Positions 26,001-35,696 of a stretch of DNA of 64,000 bases are shown piece after piece. Source of the stretch: Pedobacter sp. WC2423 (GTDB lineage: Bacteria; Bacteroidota; Bacteroidia; Sphingobacteriales; Sphingobacteriaceae); assembly GCF_040822065.1 (NCBI RefSeq), contig NZ_CP162005.1, positions 744,001-808,000 of the forward strand, written 5' to 3'. Position 1 is the stretch's first letter; each line of letters opens with the position of its first letter. Made by a program: the position numbers and the translations under genes. The notes under the pieces were generated by a model that was not told the origin of the DNA, did no database searches, and worked only from the letters and a program-made list of their open reading frames with translations.

Positions 26001-26351
26001 GAGAATAGTTTTTAATTTTAGATACAATAAATCTACAAAGGGACATTTATAAAATCAAAAAAAAATAGCTTAAAACAGGTGTAATGGTTTGTCTTTCAGT
26101 GTGTTTTACGCTGTTTGATTAGGTTGTTAATCAAACATTATAATTGTGGTTTAGAAAAATATCAGCGCTCCTATATCACTCATTTGAGATTTAATACTCT
26201 GGCAGGAATTTTTCATATAAAAGATAAATTATTCGAGGCGATAAGTTATTCAGGTAAGCAATTAAAGGCTCCCATTTATATCTATGCTTTAAAGGGTTGG
26301 AAATGTATCTGAAATTTTTGTTTTTTACTAAGCTACTATGCCTGAAAACTA
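26001..26351. other. 351-bp gap, no gene recognised
   Basis: AT-rich. A 65-codon plus-strand frame from a TTG at 26115 has no recognisable similarity. The gap lies between the secreted protein's start and the end of dnaE. No hairpin followed by a T-tract was seen. Confidence 0.4.
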
Positions 26352-29297
26352 TTAATCCATCACCGGATTAGACAGAATCGGAAGTTTTGCAAACTTCTGG
26401 ATCTCTATACTTGGAAACCCGAAATCTTCTACCACCTTTCCCATGATCAGATAACATCCAGTACCCCGGAATGGATAGTTAGGGGTACTATTGGGGAAAT
26501 GAGTGGTGTCAAAGAAACTCCCTTCCGTATCCAGGAAAGTACCAAACCACATTTTTTTATTATTTTTAGTGTGAACAGTTTTTTCACAAACGTACATTCC
26601 AGCTAGTTTAATGGTCTGGCCGACATACTTTTTCAAATCTTTAGTTTTAATTTCTCCTCTGTAAGAGGTATGTAATAGATCAAATGAAGATAAACTGAGT
26701 GGGAAGCCTAATAATTCAAGTTCATGATAAGCATCTTCAAGTTTTGTATTGATCAATTCGGGCATGCTGTAGTCCTTATTTTCCACTACAAAAAGCTCAG
26801 CATGATTTGTTGGCTTGGCTTTAGCAGCACCAAATAACAAATGCACATCCCATAGTAATGCTTTTTTGCTTTTTCCTGTAAAGCGTAAAGCACCTACGCG
26901 AATGAGCGTTATGGTTTGTTCCAAACCTATTCCTGTACGCTTAATGAAATTTTCTAAATTAACATAAAGCCCATTTTTATTACGTTCATTGGTGATCAGT
27001 TCAATAAACTTTATTTCCAGGCCCTGAATACCTATAAATCCGAGATAAGCCTCTTTACCAACAATTGAAACTACCTGGGTGCTATGGTTCACGCATGGGA
27101 GATGTACAATTGCCCCGGCCTTTTTCAGTTCTTCAACATAAAGCCATCTGGTATAAAAACCACCATAGTTGTTCAATACCGCTACCATAAATTCGATAGG
27201 ATAATAAGTTTTTAGGTATAAACTCTGGTAGCTTTCCACAGCGAAACTGGCGGAATGCGCTTTAGAGAAACTATATCCTGCAAAAGAAGACACCTGCCGC
27301 CATACCTCCTCAACAATTTCATTTGGTCTTCCCAAGGCTTTTGCACCTTCTTTAAAACGTTCAACAAGTTTTTCAAATTCAATTTTTGACCTGTATTTTC
27401 CACTCATGCCACGTCTTAATATATCAGCATCTGTACCGTCCATACCTGCAAAATGAATACAAATTTTGATGACGTCCTCCTGATAGACCATCACACCGTA
27501 AGTCTCCTTTAACTGCTCTTTCATAACAGGGTGGAGGTAATTCGCTTTTTCAGGATTATGATGGTGGCGAATGTAAGTTGACATCATTCCGGAACTTGCC
27601 ACGCCTGGCCGAATAATTGAACTGGCAGCTACCAAAACGAGATAAGTATCACAAGCCAGCTTAGTTAGTAATTGCCTCATCGCCGGAGATTCAATATAAA
27701 AGCAGCCAATAGTATTTCCAGTTTTTAAGCGTTCGTTAAGATTTGGATCTTTCATAAAGGCTTTTACATCATGAATATCAATTTTTTGACGTTGATTCTC
27801 CTCGACTAAACGCACAGCTTCCTTTATGTGTCCAATCCCCCTCTGACTGAGGATGTCATATTTGTCAAATCCGATGAGCTCGGCTTCATACATATCCCAC
27901 TGAACCACGGGCATTCCTTTTGGTGGGAGATCTAAAGCTGTATAGTAAGTAATGGGTTCTTCGGATATGAGTACACCTCCGGCATGAATGCTACGCTGGT
28001 TTGGCATATTCCCCATCATTTCATAGATGGCGAGAATCTTTTTGAAAGTATCATTATTTCTATTTACCGCCGATTGCGAACGATCTGTAAAACCGTCTAT
28101 CTCTGCTTTCGGTAACCCCATTACTTTACCAATTTCTCTAATCACGGAGCGATCTTTAAATGTCGTCATGGTACCTAATAAGGCAGTATGCTCACGCCCA
28201 TACCTCTTAAAAATATAATCTTGAACATCCTCCCGTTCATCCCAGGAAAAATCAAGATCAAAATCTGGGGGAGAAGTACGCTGTGCATTCAAAAAACGCT
28301 CAAAGTATAAATCAAGCTCTATCGGATCGACATCTGTTATTCTTAAACAATAAGCTACTGTACTGTTTGCACCAGATCCCCGCCCAACATGATAATAACC
28401 CTGTTCAGATGCAAATCTCAATATATCCCATGTGATGAGAAAATAGGAACAAAAATCAAGCTCATAAATTACTTTAAGCTCATGCTTTACCTTTTTTAAA
28501 GCCTCTTTATTGTCTTTACCATACCTGTCGATCATTCCTTTGATCGCTAACTTTTCAAGCAGCTGCTTATCATCAAGCTTGTTTCCAGTGTATGATTTTC
28601 TATTTAGCTTAACTTTACCACGCTGGTAATCCATGACACAACTGTTCATTAGATTCCGTGTATTATCCAGAATATAAGAATGTCTGGTAAAGTTGGCTTC
28701 CAGCTGACCAGGCGGAAGAAACATATCTGTTCTGCAGCACTTATCGTCATCAGTAACCATTGTCAACAAGGTATTGAGGTCAATTCCTCTCAAATATTCA
28801 TGCAGTCGATATTCTAATTTATCTGATATGAAAACAGGTTGCAATGCAATCAATTTATCCTTCAGATTAATAAGATCCCTGTTATGCAAAAGATGCAGTT
28901 CATCAAACCGAATACCGAAAAATTCATTATTTCTTAATCCCAGGCTATAATTAAAAGGATAGATGACATAGACATTGTTAAAAACAGGAGGCTGATCTGG
29001 AAGCGGTACTTGTTCCAGGTTATGAAAAGTTAGAAAGTCATTGAGTTCTTTCATTCCTTCTCTATTGCGGGCAATACCCACATAAAGCAATTTTTTATCC
29101 CTTCTGAATTCAATTCCGGCAATTGGCTTAATGCCCCTTTTATCGCATTCCCGCATAAACTCCATTATTCCGGTGGAATTATTAATATCCGTCAATGCGA
29201 TTTGATTGATGCCTCTTGCCTGAGCTTCATCTACAATCTTTTCTATGGACATTGTACCAAAGCGTAAGCTGTACTGAGAATGAACGTTGATATACAT
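26352..29297 (-). CDS. dnaE: DNA polymerase III alpha subunit (short DnaE, error-prone type)
   Basis: 981 residues, shorter than replicative DnaE (about 1160). N-terminal PHP domain (MYINVHSQYSLRFGTMSIEKIV) in which the usual metal-binding ALTDH is ALTDI, so proofreading metal chemistry is probably lost. The C-family polymerase core carries PPDFDLDFSWDER (about residue 345) and HVGRGSGANSTVAYCL. The C-terminal part keeps the helix-hairpin-helix/OB-like region. It is read after dinB with the start overlapping the dinB stop by one base (TAATG). The DinB-DnaE pairing is the usual Bacteroidota translesion set-up, likely damage-induced through the operator at 30513. Confidence 0.92.
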   Translation of the reverse strand: MYINVHSQYSLRFGTMSIEKIVDEAQARGINQIALTDINNSTGIMEFMRECDKRGIKPIAGIEFRRDKKLLYVGIARNREGMKELNDFLTFHNLEQVPLPDQPPVFNNVYVIYPFNYSLGLRNNEFFGIRFDELHLLHNRDLINLKDKLIALQPVFISDKLEYRLHEYLRGIDLNTLLTMVTDDDKCCRTDMFLPPGQLEANFTRHSYILDNTRNLMNSCVMDYQRGKVKLNRKSYTGNKLDDKQLLEKLAIKGMIDRYGKDNKEALKKVKHELKVIYELDFCSYFLITWDILRFASEQGYYHVGRGSGANSTVAYCLRITDVDPIELDLYFERFLNAQRTSPPDFDLDFSWDEREDVQDYIFKRYGREHTALLGTMTTFKDRSVIREIGKVMGLPKAEIDGFTDRSQSAVNRNNDTFKKILAIYEMMGNMPNQRSIHAGGVLISEEPITYYTALDLPPKGMPVVQWDMYEAELIGFDKYDILSQRGIGHIKEAVRLVEENQRQKIDIHDVKAFMKDPNLNERLKTGNTIGCFYIESPAMRQLLTKLACDTYLVLVAASSIIRPGVASSGMMSTYIRHHHNPEKANYLHPVMKEQLKETYGVMVYQEDVIKICIHFAGMDGTDADILRRGMSGKYRSKIEFEKLVERFKEGAKALGRPNEIVEEVWRQVSSFAGYSFSKAHSASFAVESYQSLYLKTYYPIEFMVAVLNNYGGFYTRWLYVEELKKAGAIVHLPCVNHSTQVVSIVGKEAYLGFIGIQGLEIKFIELITNERNKNGLYVNLENFIKRTGIGLEQTITLIRVGALRFTGKSKKALLWDVHLLFGAAKAKPTNHAELFVVENKDYSMPELINTKLEDAYHELELLGFPLSLSSFDLLHTSYRGEIKTKDLKKYVGQTIKLAGMYVCEKTVHTKNNKKMWFGTFLDTEGSFFDTTHFPNSTPNYPFRGTGCYLIMGKVVEDFGFPSIEIQKFAKLPILSNPVMD

Positions 29298-30454
29298 TAC
29301 AACTCTAAATTAATCGTAGAAGCTAAGGTGATCGCTTTTTCACCGAACCGCTGACGGATTTTATCCATCGCCTGTACCAGATTATATTGGTCATTTGATG
29401 CACTGTATAAATCAATCTGTTCAAAACCAGTTACTAAATTTGACAATCTTACGCCAACCAGACGGATGAGCATCCGCTTTTGGTAGAGCTGTCTAAAAAG
29501 ATCTTTAGCCTTAGCAATTAGTATCCAATCAAGTGAGGTATAAGGAATAGTTACCTGTTTAGTCACGTCTTCAAAATTGGAATACCGGATGGTAACAGTT
29601 AAACAGGCGGCAAGCTTTTTCTTTTCCCGGAGCTGATAGGCAACATCCATTACCATAGAAGTCAGCAGGTTATTAATCATAGCAATATCTATGCTATCTG
29701 ATTTAAAAGTACATTGAGTACCAATAGATTTCTGTTCCTGATAGGGGATAACAAGAGAATGGTCAATTCCTTTAGCTTTTTGCAGTAAGCTTAGACCATT
29801 TTTACCTAAAAGCGCAGTCATATGATCAGGATGGACTTGTGAAAGCGTATATATTTTTTTTATACCCATATCACTAAGCTTGATGAATGTTTTTTCCCCT
29901 AAGCCTGGGATTTTCTTAATGGAAAGCGGGTTCAAAAAAGGCTGCACTCCTAACTGCTCAACATTTTTCTCTCCACCAGGTTTACATTCATTTGTCGCCA
30001 TTTTAGCAACAGTTTTATTGACCGATAAACCAAATGAAATGGGTAAATGTAATTCACGTATAATCGTTTCTCTCAATTCGTGTGCATATTTCATGCACCC
30101 ATGAAAGCGATCCATACCCGTCATATCAATATAATGCTCGTCTATACTGGCTTTTTCAAATAATGGCACCCTGTCTTTAATAATTGCAGTAATTTCATGT
30201 GAAGCTTTAGAGTATTCATCCATGTTACCTTTAATGAAAATAGCATCAGGGCAAAGCCTTTTGGCTAGTCTGGAAGACATTGCTGAGTGAACACCAAATT
30301 TCCTGGCTTCATAGCTACACGATGCAACAACTCCACGATCTGAAGTACCTCCGATAATTACAGGTTTTCCAATCAGGTTTTTATTTTTACGAACTTCGAC
30401 AGACACAAAAAATGCGTCTTGATCCATGTGTATAATATGTTTGTCATTATTCAT
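29297..30454 (-). CDS. dinB: DNA polymerase IV (Y-family, DinB)
   Basis: 385 residues from the ATG at 30454 (a TTG at 30478 is rejected). Y-family catalytic residues are visible: HMDQDAFFVSVE near the start and KASIDEHYIDMTG (Asp, Glu pair) near residue 100, then the helix-hairpin-helix thumb (IKKIPGLGEKTFIKLSDMGI) and little-finger domain. It performs translesion synthesis past damaged bases. The gene heads a two-gene operon with dnaE. No lexA/S24-type repressor gene is adjacent, so the operator must be read by a regulator encoded elsewhere. Confidence 0.93.
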   Translation of the reverse strand: MNNDKHIIHMDQDAFFVSVEVRKNKNLIGKPVIIGGTSDRGVVASCSYEARKFGVHSAMSSRLAKRLCPDAIFIKGNMDEYSKASHEITAIIKDRVPLFEKASIDEHYIDMTGMDRFHGCMKYAHELRETIIRELHLPISFGLSVNKTVAKMATNECKPGGEKNVEQLGVQPFLNPLSIKKIPGLGEKTFIKLSDMGIKKIYTLSQVHPDHMTALLGKNGLSLLQKAKGIDHSLVIPYQEQKSIGTQCTFKSDSIDIAMINNLLTSMVMDVAYQLREKKKLAACLTVTIRYSNFEDVTKQVTIPYTSLDWILIAKAKDLFRQLYQKRMLIRLVGVRLSNLVTGFEQIDLYSASNDQYNLVQAMDKIRQRFGEKAITLASTINLEL

Positions 30455-30512
30455 AAATCGTGTATTTAGATCACACAAATCTATGCTAATATTTTTGGTA
30501 ATTGCAAAATAA

Positions 30513-30537
30513 ATTTTACTAATATAATTAGTAAAAT
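30513..30537 (-). promoter_or_regulatory. Perfect palindromic operator upstream of dinB-dnaE
   Basis: ATTTTACTAA-N5-TTAGTAAAAT, an exact 10+10 bp inverted repeat centred about 70 bp before the dinB ATG. Its symmetry and place suggest binding of a LexA-like or XRE/S24 dimer that controls the mutagenic polymerases. The binding protein is not in the window. Confidence 0.65.
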
Positions 30538-30711
30538 CGTTTTAATTGTAACTAACAGATGTTTACATGAATAGGTTCCATAGTCACTACAACCTGAAAA
30601 TAATATTCTTTTAAAGGATTTGGAGATTTAAATCAATAAAGACAAACTATGTTATTATCCATTGTCAAATGGTCTTGAAAATGAGTGATTGTAATTTACT
30701 GACAGCTTAAT

Positions 30712-31323
30712 CTATTTTTTAAAGCGTTGCTCAAATTCTTCTTCAGACATGATGTAGGTTAAATAGGTGAGCACATTATGTTTGTATTCTGTAGCATTTG
30801 GTTCTAGTCTGATTTCGATATACTTATCATTATCATCAAAATAGAACTGACAGATTTTCTTGTCTATCCCTTTAAAACTAAAAATAGGAACTGGATTTTC
30901 CCGGGTTCCATACTTTGAATTTTTATAATCATCACTATTTACATAAGCTGTAATTTTTCTGCTGATCATTAGCATGCCGAAGCTTGCATAATTTTGAGAA
31001 TCAACGTCGAACATATTAATCTTAAAGTACTTCCTAAGTACTTCATCGAAAAAAGTTACATACAGGATATCTCCACTGATGCTTTTATATCCGATTGCGC
31101 TACCACCTATTTTATAGCTTTTATAATTAGTATTAACCCTATATTCAGCTTTGGCCGACTGATTAGGGATTTGAATAGTTAATGGAATTATTTTATTAAA
31201 ATAAGTCTGGAAATATGGTTGTGCATCATTTTTAGGAATCGTGAATTTGTTATAGTAATGGACAAAAAGCGGAAAAATTATGAACATGCCACCAAACCAC
31301 AAAATTGTATTTTTATTTATCAT
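30712..31323 (-). CDS. Membrane-anchored hypothetical protein
   Basis: 203 residues. N-terminal transmembrane helix (about 7-24, ILWFGGMFIIFPLFVHYY), then a soluble domain of mixed beta structure (YKSYKIGGSAIGYKSISGDILYVTFFDE, YIEIRLEPNATEY). Not recognised. It lies 81 bp downstream of the RES-domain gene on the same strand, so the two may be linked cargo. Nothing in it resembles a known antitoxin. Confidence 0.55.
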   Translation of the reverse strand: MINKNTILWFGGMFIIFPLFVHYYNKFTIPKNDAQPYFQTYFNKIIPLTIQIPNQSAKAEYRVNTNYKSYKIGGSAIGYKSISGDILYVTFFDEVLRKYFKINMFDVDSQNYASFGMLMISRKITAYVNSDDYKNSKYGTRENPVPIFSFKGIDKKICQFYFDDNDKYIEIRLEPNATEYKHNVLTYLTYIMSEEEFEQRFKK

Positions 31324-31404
31324 AATTAGTTCTTTATAGGCTATCAGCGGTATTGGTCAGTTTTATATTATAGAAACGCTAACAATGATTATAGTTAATA
31401 ACAG

Positions 31405-32337
31405 TTAGTAATTATTCTCTAAAAATTTATAATCATCATCAACAGGGTCTCTCCAGGTAATATTTTCTCCAATGCAATTCCCCGTCTTTAATAACTTGTA
31501 TCCCATGTTGTTGTCATAACGATTGGTTACTATAACTTTAAAAACACGATCAAAAACTAAGTATTTATCTACAAATTCAGGATGTATGACGATGTTTGAT
31601 GTCACGTACTTTCGTTGCATACTTGGATAGATTAACATATCTATATCGGCTTGCTCAAACAATGCGCAGTTGGAATACCATGACGTTAAACTATATGGTT
31701 CTTGTTCAGTTACAAATGCATCGGCAATAAATTCTATAATCATTTCTAACTGCCTGGCTTTTTTTTCACCATTAATGCCAGCATCTATAAGTCGTTCCTG
31801 ATGAAGTCGTCTAGACATTTTAAAAAATATATTTTTCTCAGGTACATTTTCTGGAAAAAAGAACATAACTTCAGCTGGGCGATCAGATCTGATATTCCAT
31901 TTTGAAAGATAAAGGATATCCCCATTGACTGGTTTGTTTTCCATTAGTGCAGTTCCTGCATTATGAGCAGAATAGAAAACAGATTGTCCTTTTAAATTTG
32001 CCCTTCCGTTGCTTTCACAAAATTCCGGGTTAGGGTATGAATATGTTTTAACCAGATATATATTTTCATTATTTTCATCAATATTCTTTCTAGCTCGATA
32101 CACAGGAAAGCTATTGATGTGATCGGGTAAATATTGAATTGATGCAAATGGCTGAATCAAAGCTTTTCTATAAAAAAGCTCACCAATTTCCTGTTGGTTC
32201 ATGCTGCTTTTATCTATTTGGAAGAGCTCATTCAAATCTTCTTTAAACTGGATTAGCTCAGGAAACTTATTAATCAGAAGCAACCAATTTTCAGATGATG
32301 ACTGTTCATGTTGGTGATTGTTGTTTTTAGATTCCAT
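31405..32337 (-). CDS. RES-domain protein (predicted NAD+-consuming ADP-ribosyltransferase-fold enzyme)
   Basis: 310 residues. The RES signature is visible in order: Arg81 in FPVYRARK, Glu133 in TALMENK (after GRANLKGQSVFYSAHNAG), and Ser239 in LIYPSMQRKY with the following NIVIHPE strand. Characterised RES toxins (MbcT type) destroy NAD+ and pair with an Xre/DUF2384 antitoxin. Here no such antitoxin gene is adjacent and an extra ~75-residue N-terminus is present, so it is either a solitary defence effector or controlled differently. It follows the coupling-protein gene by 48 bp, placing it in the conjugative element's cargo. Confidence 0.75.
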   Translation of the reverse strand: MESKNNNHQHEQSSSENWLLLINKFPELIQFKEDLNELFQIDKSSMNQQEIGELFYRKALIQPFASIQYLPDHINSFPVYRARKNIDENNENIYLVKTYSYPNPEFCESNGRANLKGQSVFYSAHNAGTALMENKPVNGDILYLSKWNIRSDRPAEVMFFFPENVPEKNIFFKMSRRLHQERLIDAGINGEKKARQLEMIIEFIADAFVTEQEPYSLTSWYSNCALFEQADIDMLIYPSMQRKYVTSNIVIHPEFVDKYLVFDRVFKVIVTNRYDNNMGYKLLKTGNCIGENITWRDPVDDDYKFLENNY

Positions 32338-32385
32338 TAGCGAGCATTAATTTGAATTGTTAAGATACTCATTTGAATTCAGCCA

Positions 32386-34374
32386 TTACGTTTCTTTATA
32401 AATAACCAGGTGCGCAAGAGCCGGATCACTCATCATCCGTCCTATTTCTGAGGCCATCAGATCCTGTATGTCTTGTTTGATTTGCAGATAATTCGTTTGA
32501 ATCATTTCATCATCAACCTGCCGGATTACAGGTATTTCTTTATATGCGGCTTCCTCGCTGTTAATTGCCTTGAAGTCAGCTATAATTTCACAATCAAACG
32601 CTTTCAATTCTATTTTTTGATCTGGAGTATCAGAAAGTATTCCTGCAAACTGGCCTGAAGATAATTTAGCAATTTTTGATGCTGGCACAGCATATTCCAG
32701 TTGCTTGCTTTTGCTGATGCTGGTACCAGAATCACTGATAGAAAGACTTTCCCTTTTCTGCATGATCTTACCGATCTGTTCAGACAGTTGTTTAGCACTA
32801 TCTCCAGTTTCCTGTCCTGCTATAATATTACCTGCAATACTCATAATTACATCTGCCTGTTCCTTGCCATATTCCTTACGCAGCTGATTTATAGACTGAA
32901 CACCCATGAGCACACAAATCCTATTGGATCTGCCCGTAGAGATGGTAGGGATCAGGTCAACTGAAATGGTAGGGTACTCATCGAAGATGAGCATAGATTT
33001 TGATTTGCCCTTCTTATTGATGACTTTCAGCAAGCGATTAGCAAACAGAGAAAGCACAGCTCCATATACTTGCTGTTTTTGTGGATTATTACCGATACAA
33101 AGTACTTTTGGCTTCTCCGGATTATTGATGTCGAGCGAGAAATCACGACCAGTGAGTACATAATAAAGCTGAGGACTTGAAAGCCTGCCTAACGCAATCT
33201 TTGCACTTGCAATCTGTCCTTCAAGCTGCTCCATGACATCAGCGAGATAGGCATTAATGAAGGGGCCAACGAGTACTTCAAGCTGTTTGTTTGACCTGAG
33301 CAAAGTGAAGAGGCTATCGTAAGGAAGCTGGAGGAATTCTATGGCGTGAGGCAGCGTACAATATATTCCATCCTTATATTGGCGTAAAAACCAGATGATG
33401 GCGGTGAAAAAATTGATAGGACTTTCCACGAAAAAATCGCCTTGTTTCGTCTGCCACATTTTATTCAGCCCTAATAAAATTGTCCTGGAGCACTCTGTAG
33501 CATCTGTAATGTCTGTCATGCTTTGCGGCTCTAAGGGATTGCCGCGGTGTGATCTGGAAGGATCTTCGAAATTGATAAATAAGCATTCCGGCTCCCCTTT
33601 ATATTTATGCTTGTTCTTTAAGAAATGGTTGTAGGCAATAATGCTTAAGTCAGGGAACTTGAAGTCATAAACCAGCATTGTATATGGATCTGGCCGGTTA
33701 AAAGCCTGGGCAATGAATTGCCTGATGACGAAGGCTGTTTTACCAGCTCCAGCAGATCCCGAGACAAGAATACTTCGATATGGTGCGATACAGTTCAAAT
33801 AACCTGACCTCCATTTATCTTTCAGCCGATATTTCATCGGGATGTTTACAGAGTTTTCATTTACCAGAAGCCGCTCTTCCTGGGGAAAGGTTTCATTTTC
33901 ATCATTGAAAACATCATCCTTAAGCTTATCCTTGATAATCCTGGAAAGTAAAGTGCCTCCAGACAGCAGCAGTAAGAATCCTGCCGTACAAAAGCACATA
34001 TATATCCCTGCAATAATTACCATTGGAAGTGGTAAATACATGGTCAGCTGGCTTATAAAATAGATTAATAAACCAGTAATGATGTAAGCAAGTGCTGTCC
34101 GATAGTTTAACTTTTCGTCCTTGCGCCCCTTGGCACCTATTAAAGAAATTATGAGGAATACAAGGGCAATAAGCTTTGACTTATTGAAACTTGAAAATAA
34201 CCCGGAGTTTGTGATATTCTTCAGCACCCTGTCCGATAATTCACTGGTGTACTTCCATTCCTGGAAAGCACCGTAGCAATAATAATAGCAATGAATGAAT
34301 AGTAATATGATACTAATCAGTCTCGTCATATCCAGAATTTTCCTCATCGCCTGTTCGTTTTCACCTGTCTGCAT
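32386..34374 (-). CDS. mobC: Conjugative coupling protein, VirD4/TraG-type ATPase (MobC of Bacteroidota elements)
   Basis: 662 residues. Three to four N-terminal transmembrane helices (about 17-36, 67-80, 93-112, 117-140) anchor it in the inner membrane. Walker A GSAGAGKT (206-213), preceded by RSILVS, and Walker B SMLIFDEYPT. It brings the relaxase-DNA complex to the type IV secretion channel encoded at 57-64 kb. It comes 20 bp after the relaxase gene in one operon (mobA-mobB-mobC). The C-terminus is acidic, as usual for recognition of the relaxase. Confidence 0.92.
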   Translation of the reverse strand: MQTGENEQAMRKILDMTRLISIILLFIHCYYYCYGAFQEWKYTSELSDRVLKNITNSGLFSSFNKSKLIALVFLIISLIGAKGRKDEKLNYRTALAYIITGLLIYFISQLTMYLPLPMVIIAGIYMCFCTAGFLLLLSGGTLLSRIIKDKLKDDVFNDENETFPQEERLLVNENSVNIPMKYRLKDKWRSGYLNCIAPYRSILVSGSAGAGKTAFVIRQFIAQAFNRPDPYTMLVYDFKFPDLSIIAYNHFLKNKHKYKGEPECLFINFEDPSRSHRGNPLEPQSMTDITDATECSRTILLGLNKMWQTKQGDFFVESPINFFTAIIWFLRQYKDGIYCTLPHAIEFLQLPYDSLFTLLRSNKQLEVLVGPFINAYLADVMEQLEGQIASAKIALGRLSSPQLYYVLTGRDFSLDINNPEKPKVLCIGNNPQKQQVYGAVLSLFANRLLKVINKKGKSKSMLIFDEYPTISVDLIPTISTGRSNRICVLMGVQSINQLRKEYGKEQADVIMSIAGNIIAGQETGDSAKQLSEQIGKIMQKRESLSISDSGTSISKSKQLEYAVPASKIAKLSSGQFAGILSDTPDQKIELKAFDCEIIADFKAINSEEAAYKEIPVIRQVDDEMIQTNYLQIKQDIQDLMASEIGRMMSDPALAHLVIYKET

Positions 34375-34394
34375 AGCCGTAAATTTTTAATTGT

Positions 34395-35696
34395 TTAAAT
34401 GCGTTTCTTCCTTTTCTTTTTTCTGCGGGGTTTAAGGTGTCCCGGAATGTATTCATTGGTATATTCGGGTTGGAAAAGCAGCTCGAGCAAGCTGTCTGAT
34501 GATTCACTGGCGTTAGTTGTAGTAAGCTCTTCTAAGTAATTTCTCTCTGAAGGATCTGCGGACTTAGGCAGGGGAGGAAGTTGTGTCTCTGGAAATTCTT
34601 CGCTGATTTTTTTAGTATGGATCTGATCAGCTGTTGCTGAAGATTGGATGAGCCGCTGTTGAATTGAATTCGCACTATACAGTTTACCAAGCGAACTGCC
34701 GTTGAAGACACATTTCGTGGTGTGATCTACATAGGTAATTCCATAAATCAATCCATTTTCATTTTGTCTGAGCGTGGTAGAAATGCCGGCCTTTTCCAGC
34801 TCTGCAATGAAACCTGCCAAAGAGAATCCGGCACGTTTCATTAAAGCAGTGTTGAGGATATTTTTTATACGTGTTTTATGAGGAAGCTTTTTGGATTCAT
34901 TTTGAGAAAACTTGTCCTGTAAAAATTTAAGGGTGGGTTTATTGTAGAAATCACTGGCTTTAATCGGGATGCCAGTCTTGTTGCCGTTTTCATCCAGAAC
35001 ACGGAATAACAATCCGTTCTTTTTAAATACGGTGCTGTTTTCACTTCCTCTGTCAGCCATTACATTGTATCTTTTCAATACTGCATTGAGCTCAGGAAGG
35101 GAAGCATATTTATAAGAGTTAAGAACAGTATCCAGTACATTAGTAATGGCTCTTTTTGTTGCAGATTTTCCATATTGAACCTTTTGAGCCTGAATTGGTG
35201 GCAATTCATAGGAAAGGTTTCCTTTACTGTCTTCTGCCTTTACTAATCCGAATATTTTCTCTATGTTTTTGCGGGCAACTTCAGACTGGTTACGACCGAT
35301 GTTCTGCGTATCAATCCTTTGTCCGCTCTCACGAACTTTTAATGATACAATATGAATATGAGGGTGTCCGGCATCAAAATGCTGATAAATAATATATGGC
35401 TGATTACCGAAGCCAATCTGCTTCATGTAGCTCTTTGCGATCTGAACCAGGCGCTCATTGGAAAGCGTTTCTGAGGGATCAAAATTTAAAGAAATATGAA
35501 CGGCATTTCGCTTCACATTCTCATTTAAAGCAGCCTGGTTTAATAAGCGGTTTAACTTATTGGTTAAGGTCAGATCAGCTAAATCTTTCGGATAATTTTC
35601 AGCTCCGATACATGATGCTACACCATCCTTAACTTTGTTCTCATTGTAGTTGAAAATCCGGTGCAATGAGTATGAGGTTTTGATCACAGCAACCAT
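34395..35696 (-). CDS. mobB: Relaxase/mobilisation nuclease (MobB, MOBP-like)
   Basis: 433 residues. The metal-binding histidine triad is in YQHFDAGHPHIHIVS (His106, His111, His113/115), and an N-terminal Tyr (several in the first 35 residues) should be the nicking nucleophile. The remainder includes long helical regions and a very basic C-terminal tail (PRRKKKRKKRI). It nicks oriT and pilots the strand into the recipient. The start overlaps the mobA end by 13 bases, so they are coupled. Confidence 0.93.
   Translation of the reverse strand: MVAVIKTSYSLHRIFNYNENKVKDGVASCIGAENYPKDLADLTLTNKLNRLLNQAALNENVKRNAVHISLNFDPSETLSNERLVQIAKSYMKQIGFGNQPYIIYQHFDAGHPHIHIVSLKVRESGQRIDTQNIGRNQSEVARKNIEKIFGLVKAEDSKGNLSYELPPIQAQKVQYGKSATKRAITNVLDTVLNSYKYASLPELNAVLKRYNVMADRGSENSTVFKKNGLLFRVLDENGNKTGIPIKASDFYNKPTLKFLQDKFSQNESKKLPHKTRIKNILNTALMKRAGFSLAGFIAELEKAGISTTLRQNENGLIYGITYVDHTTKCVFNGSSLGKLYSANSIQQRLIQSSATADQIHTKKISEEFPETQLPPLPKSADPSERNYLEELTTTNASESSDSLLELLFQPEYTNEYIPGHLKPRRKKKRKKRI

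Noticed and set aside
26115..26312. 65-codon plus-strand frame in the gap before dnaE
   Set aside because: TTG start, no ribosome-binding site, no recognisable similarity; best treated as chance.
26352..29297. Main replicative dnaE
   Set aside because: Short length, degenerate PHP site and coupling with dinB point to the translesion paralogue.
32701..33163. Plus-strand frames inside the coupling-protein gene
   Set aside because: Shadows of a long conserved ATPase gene on the other strand, with atypical composition.
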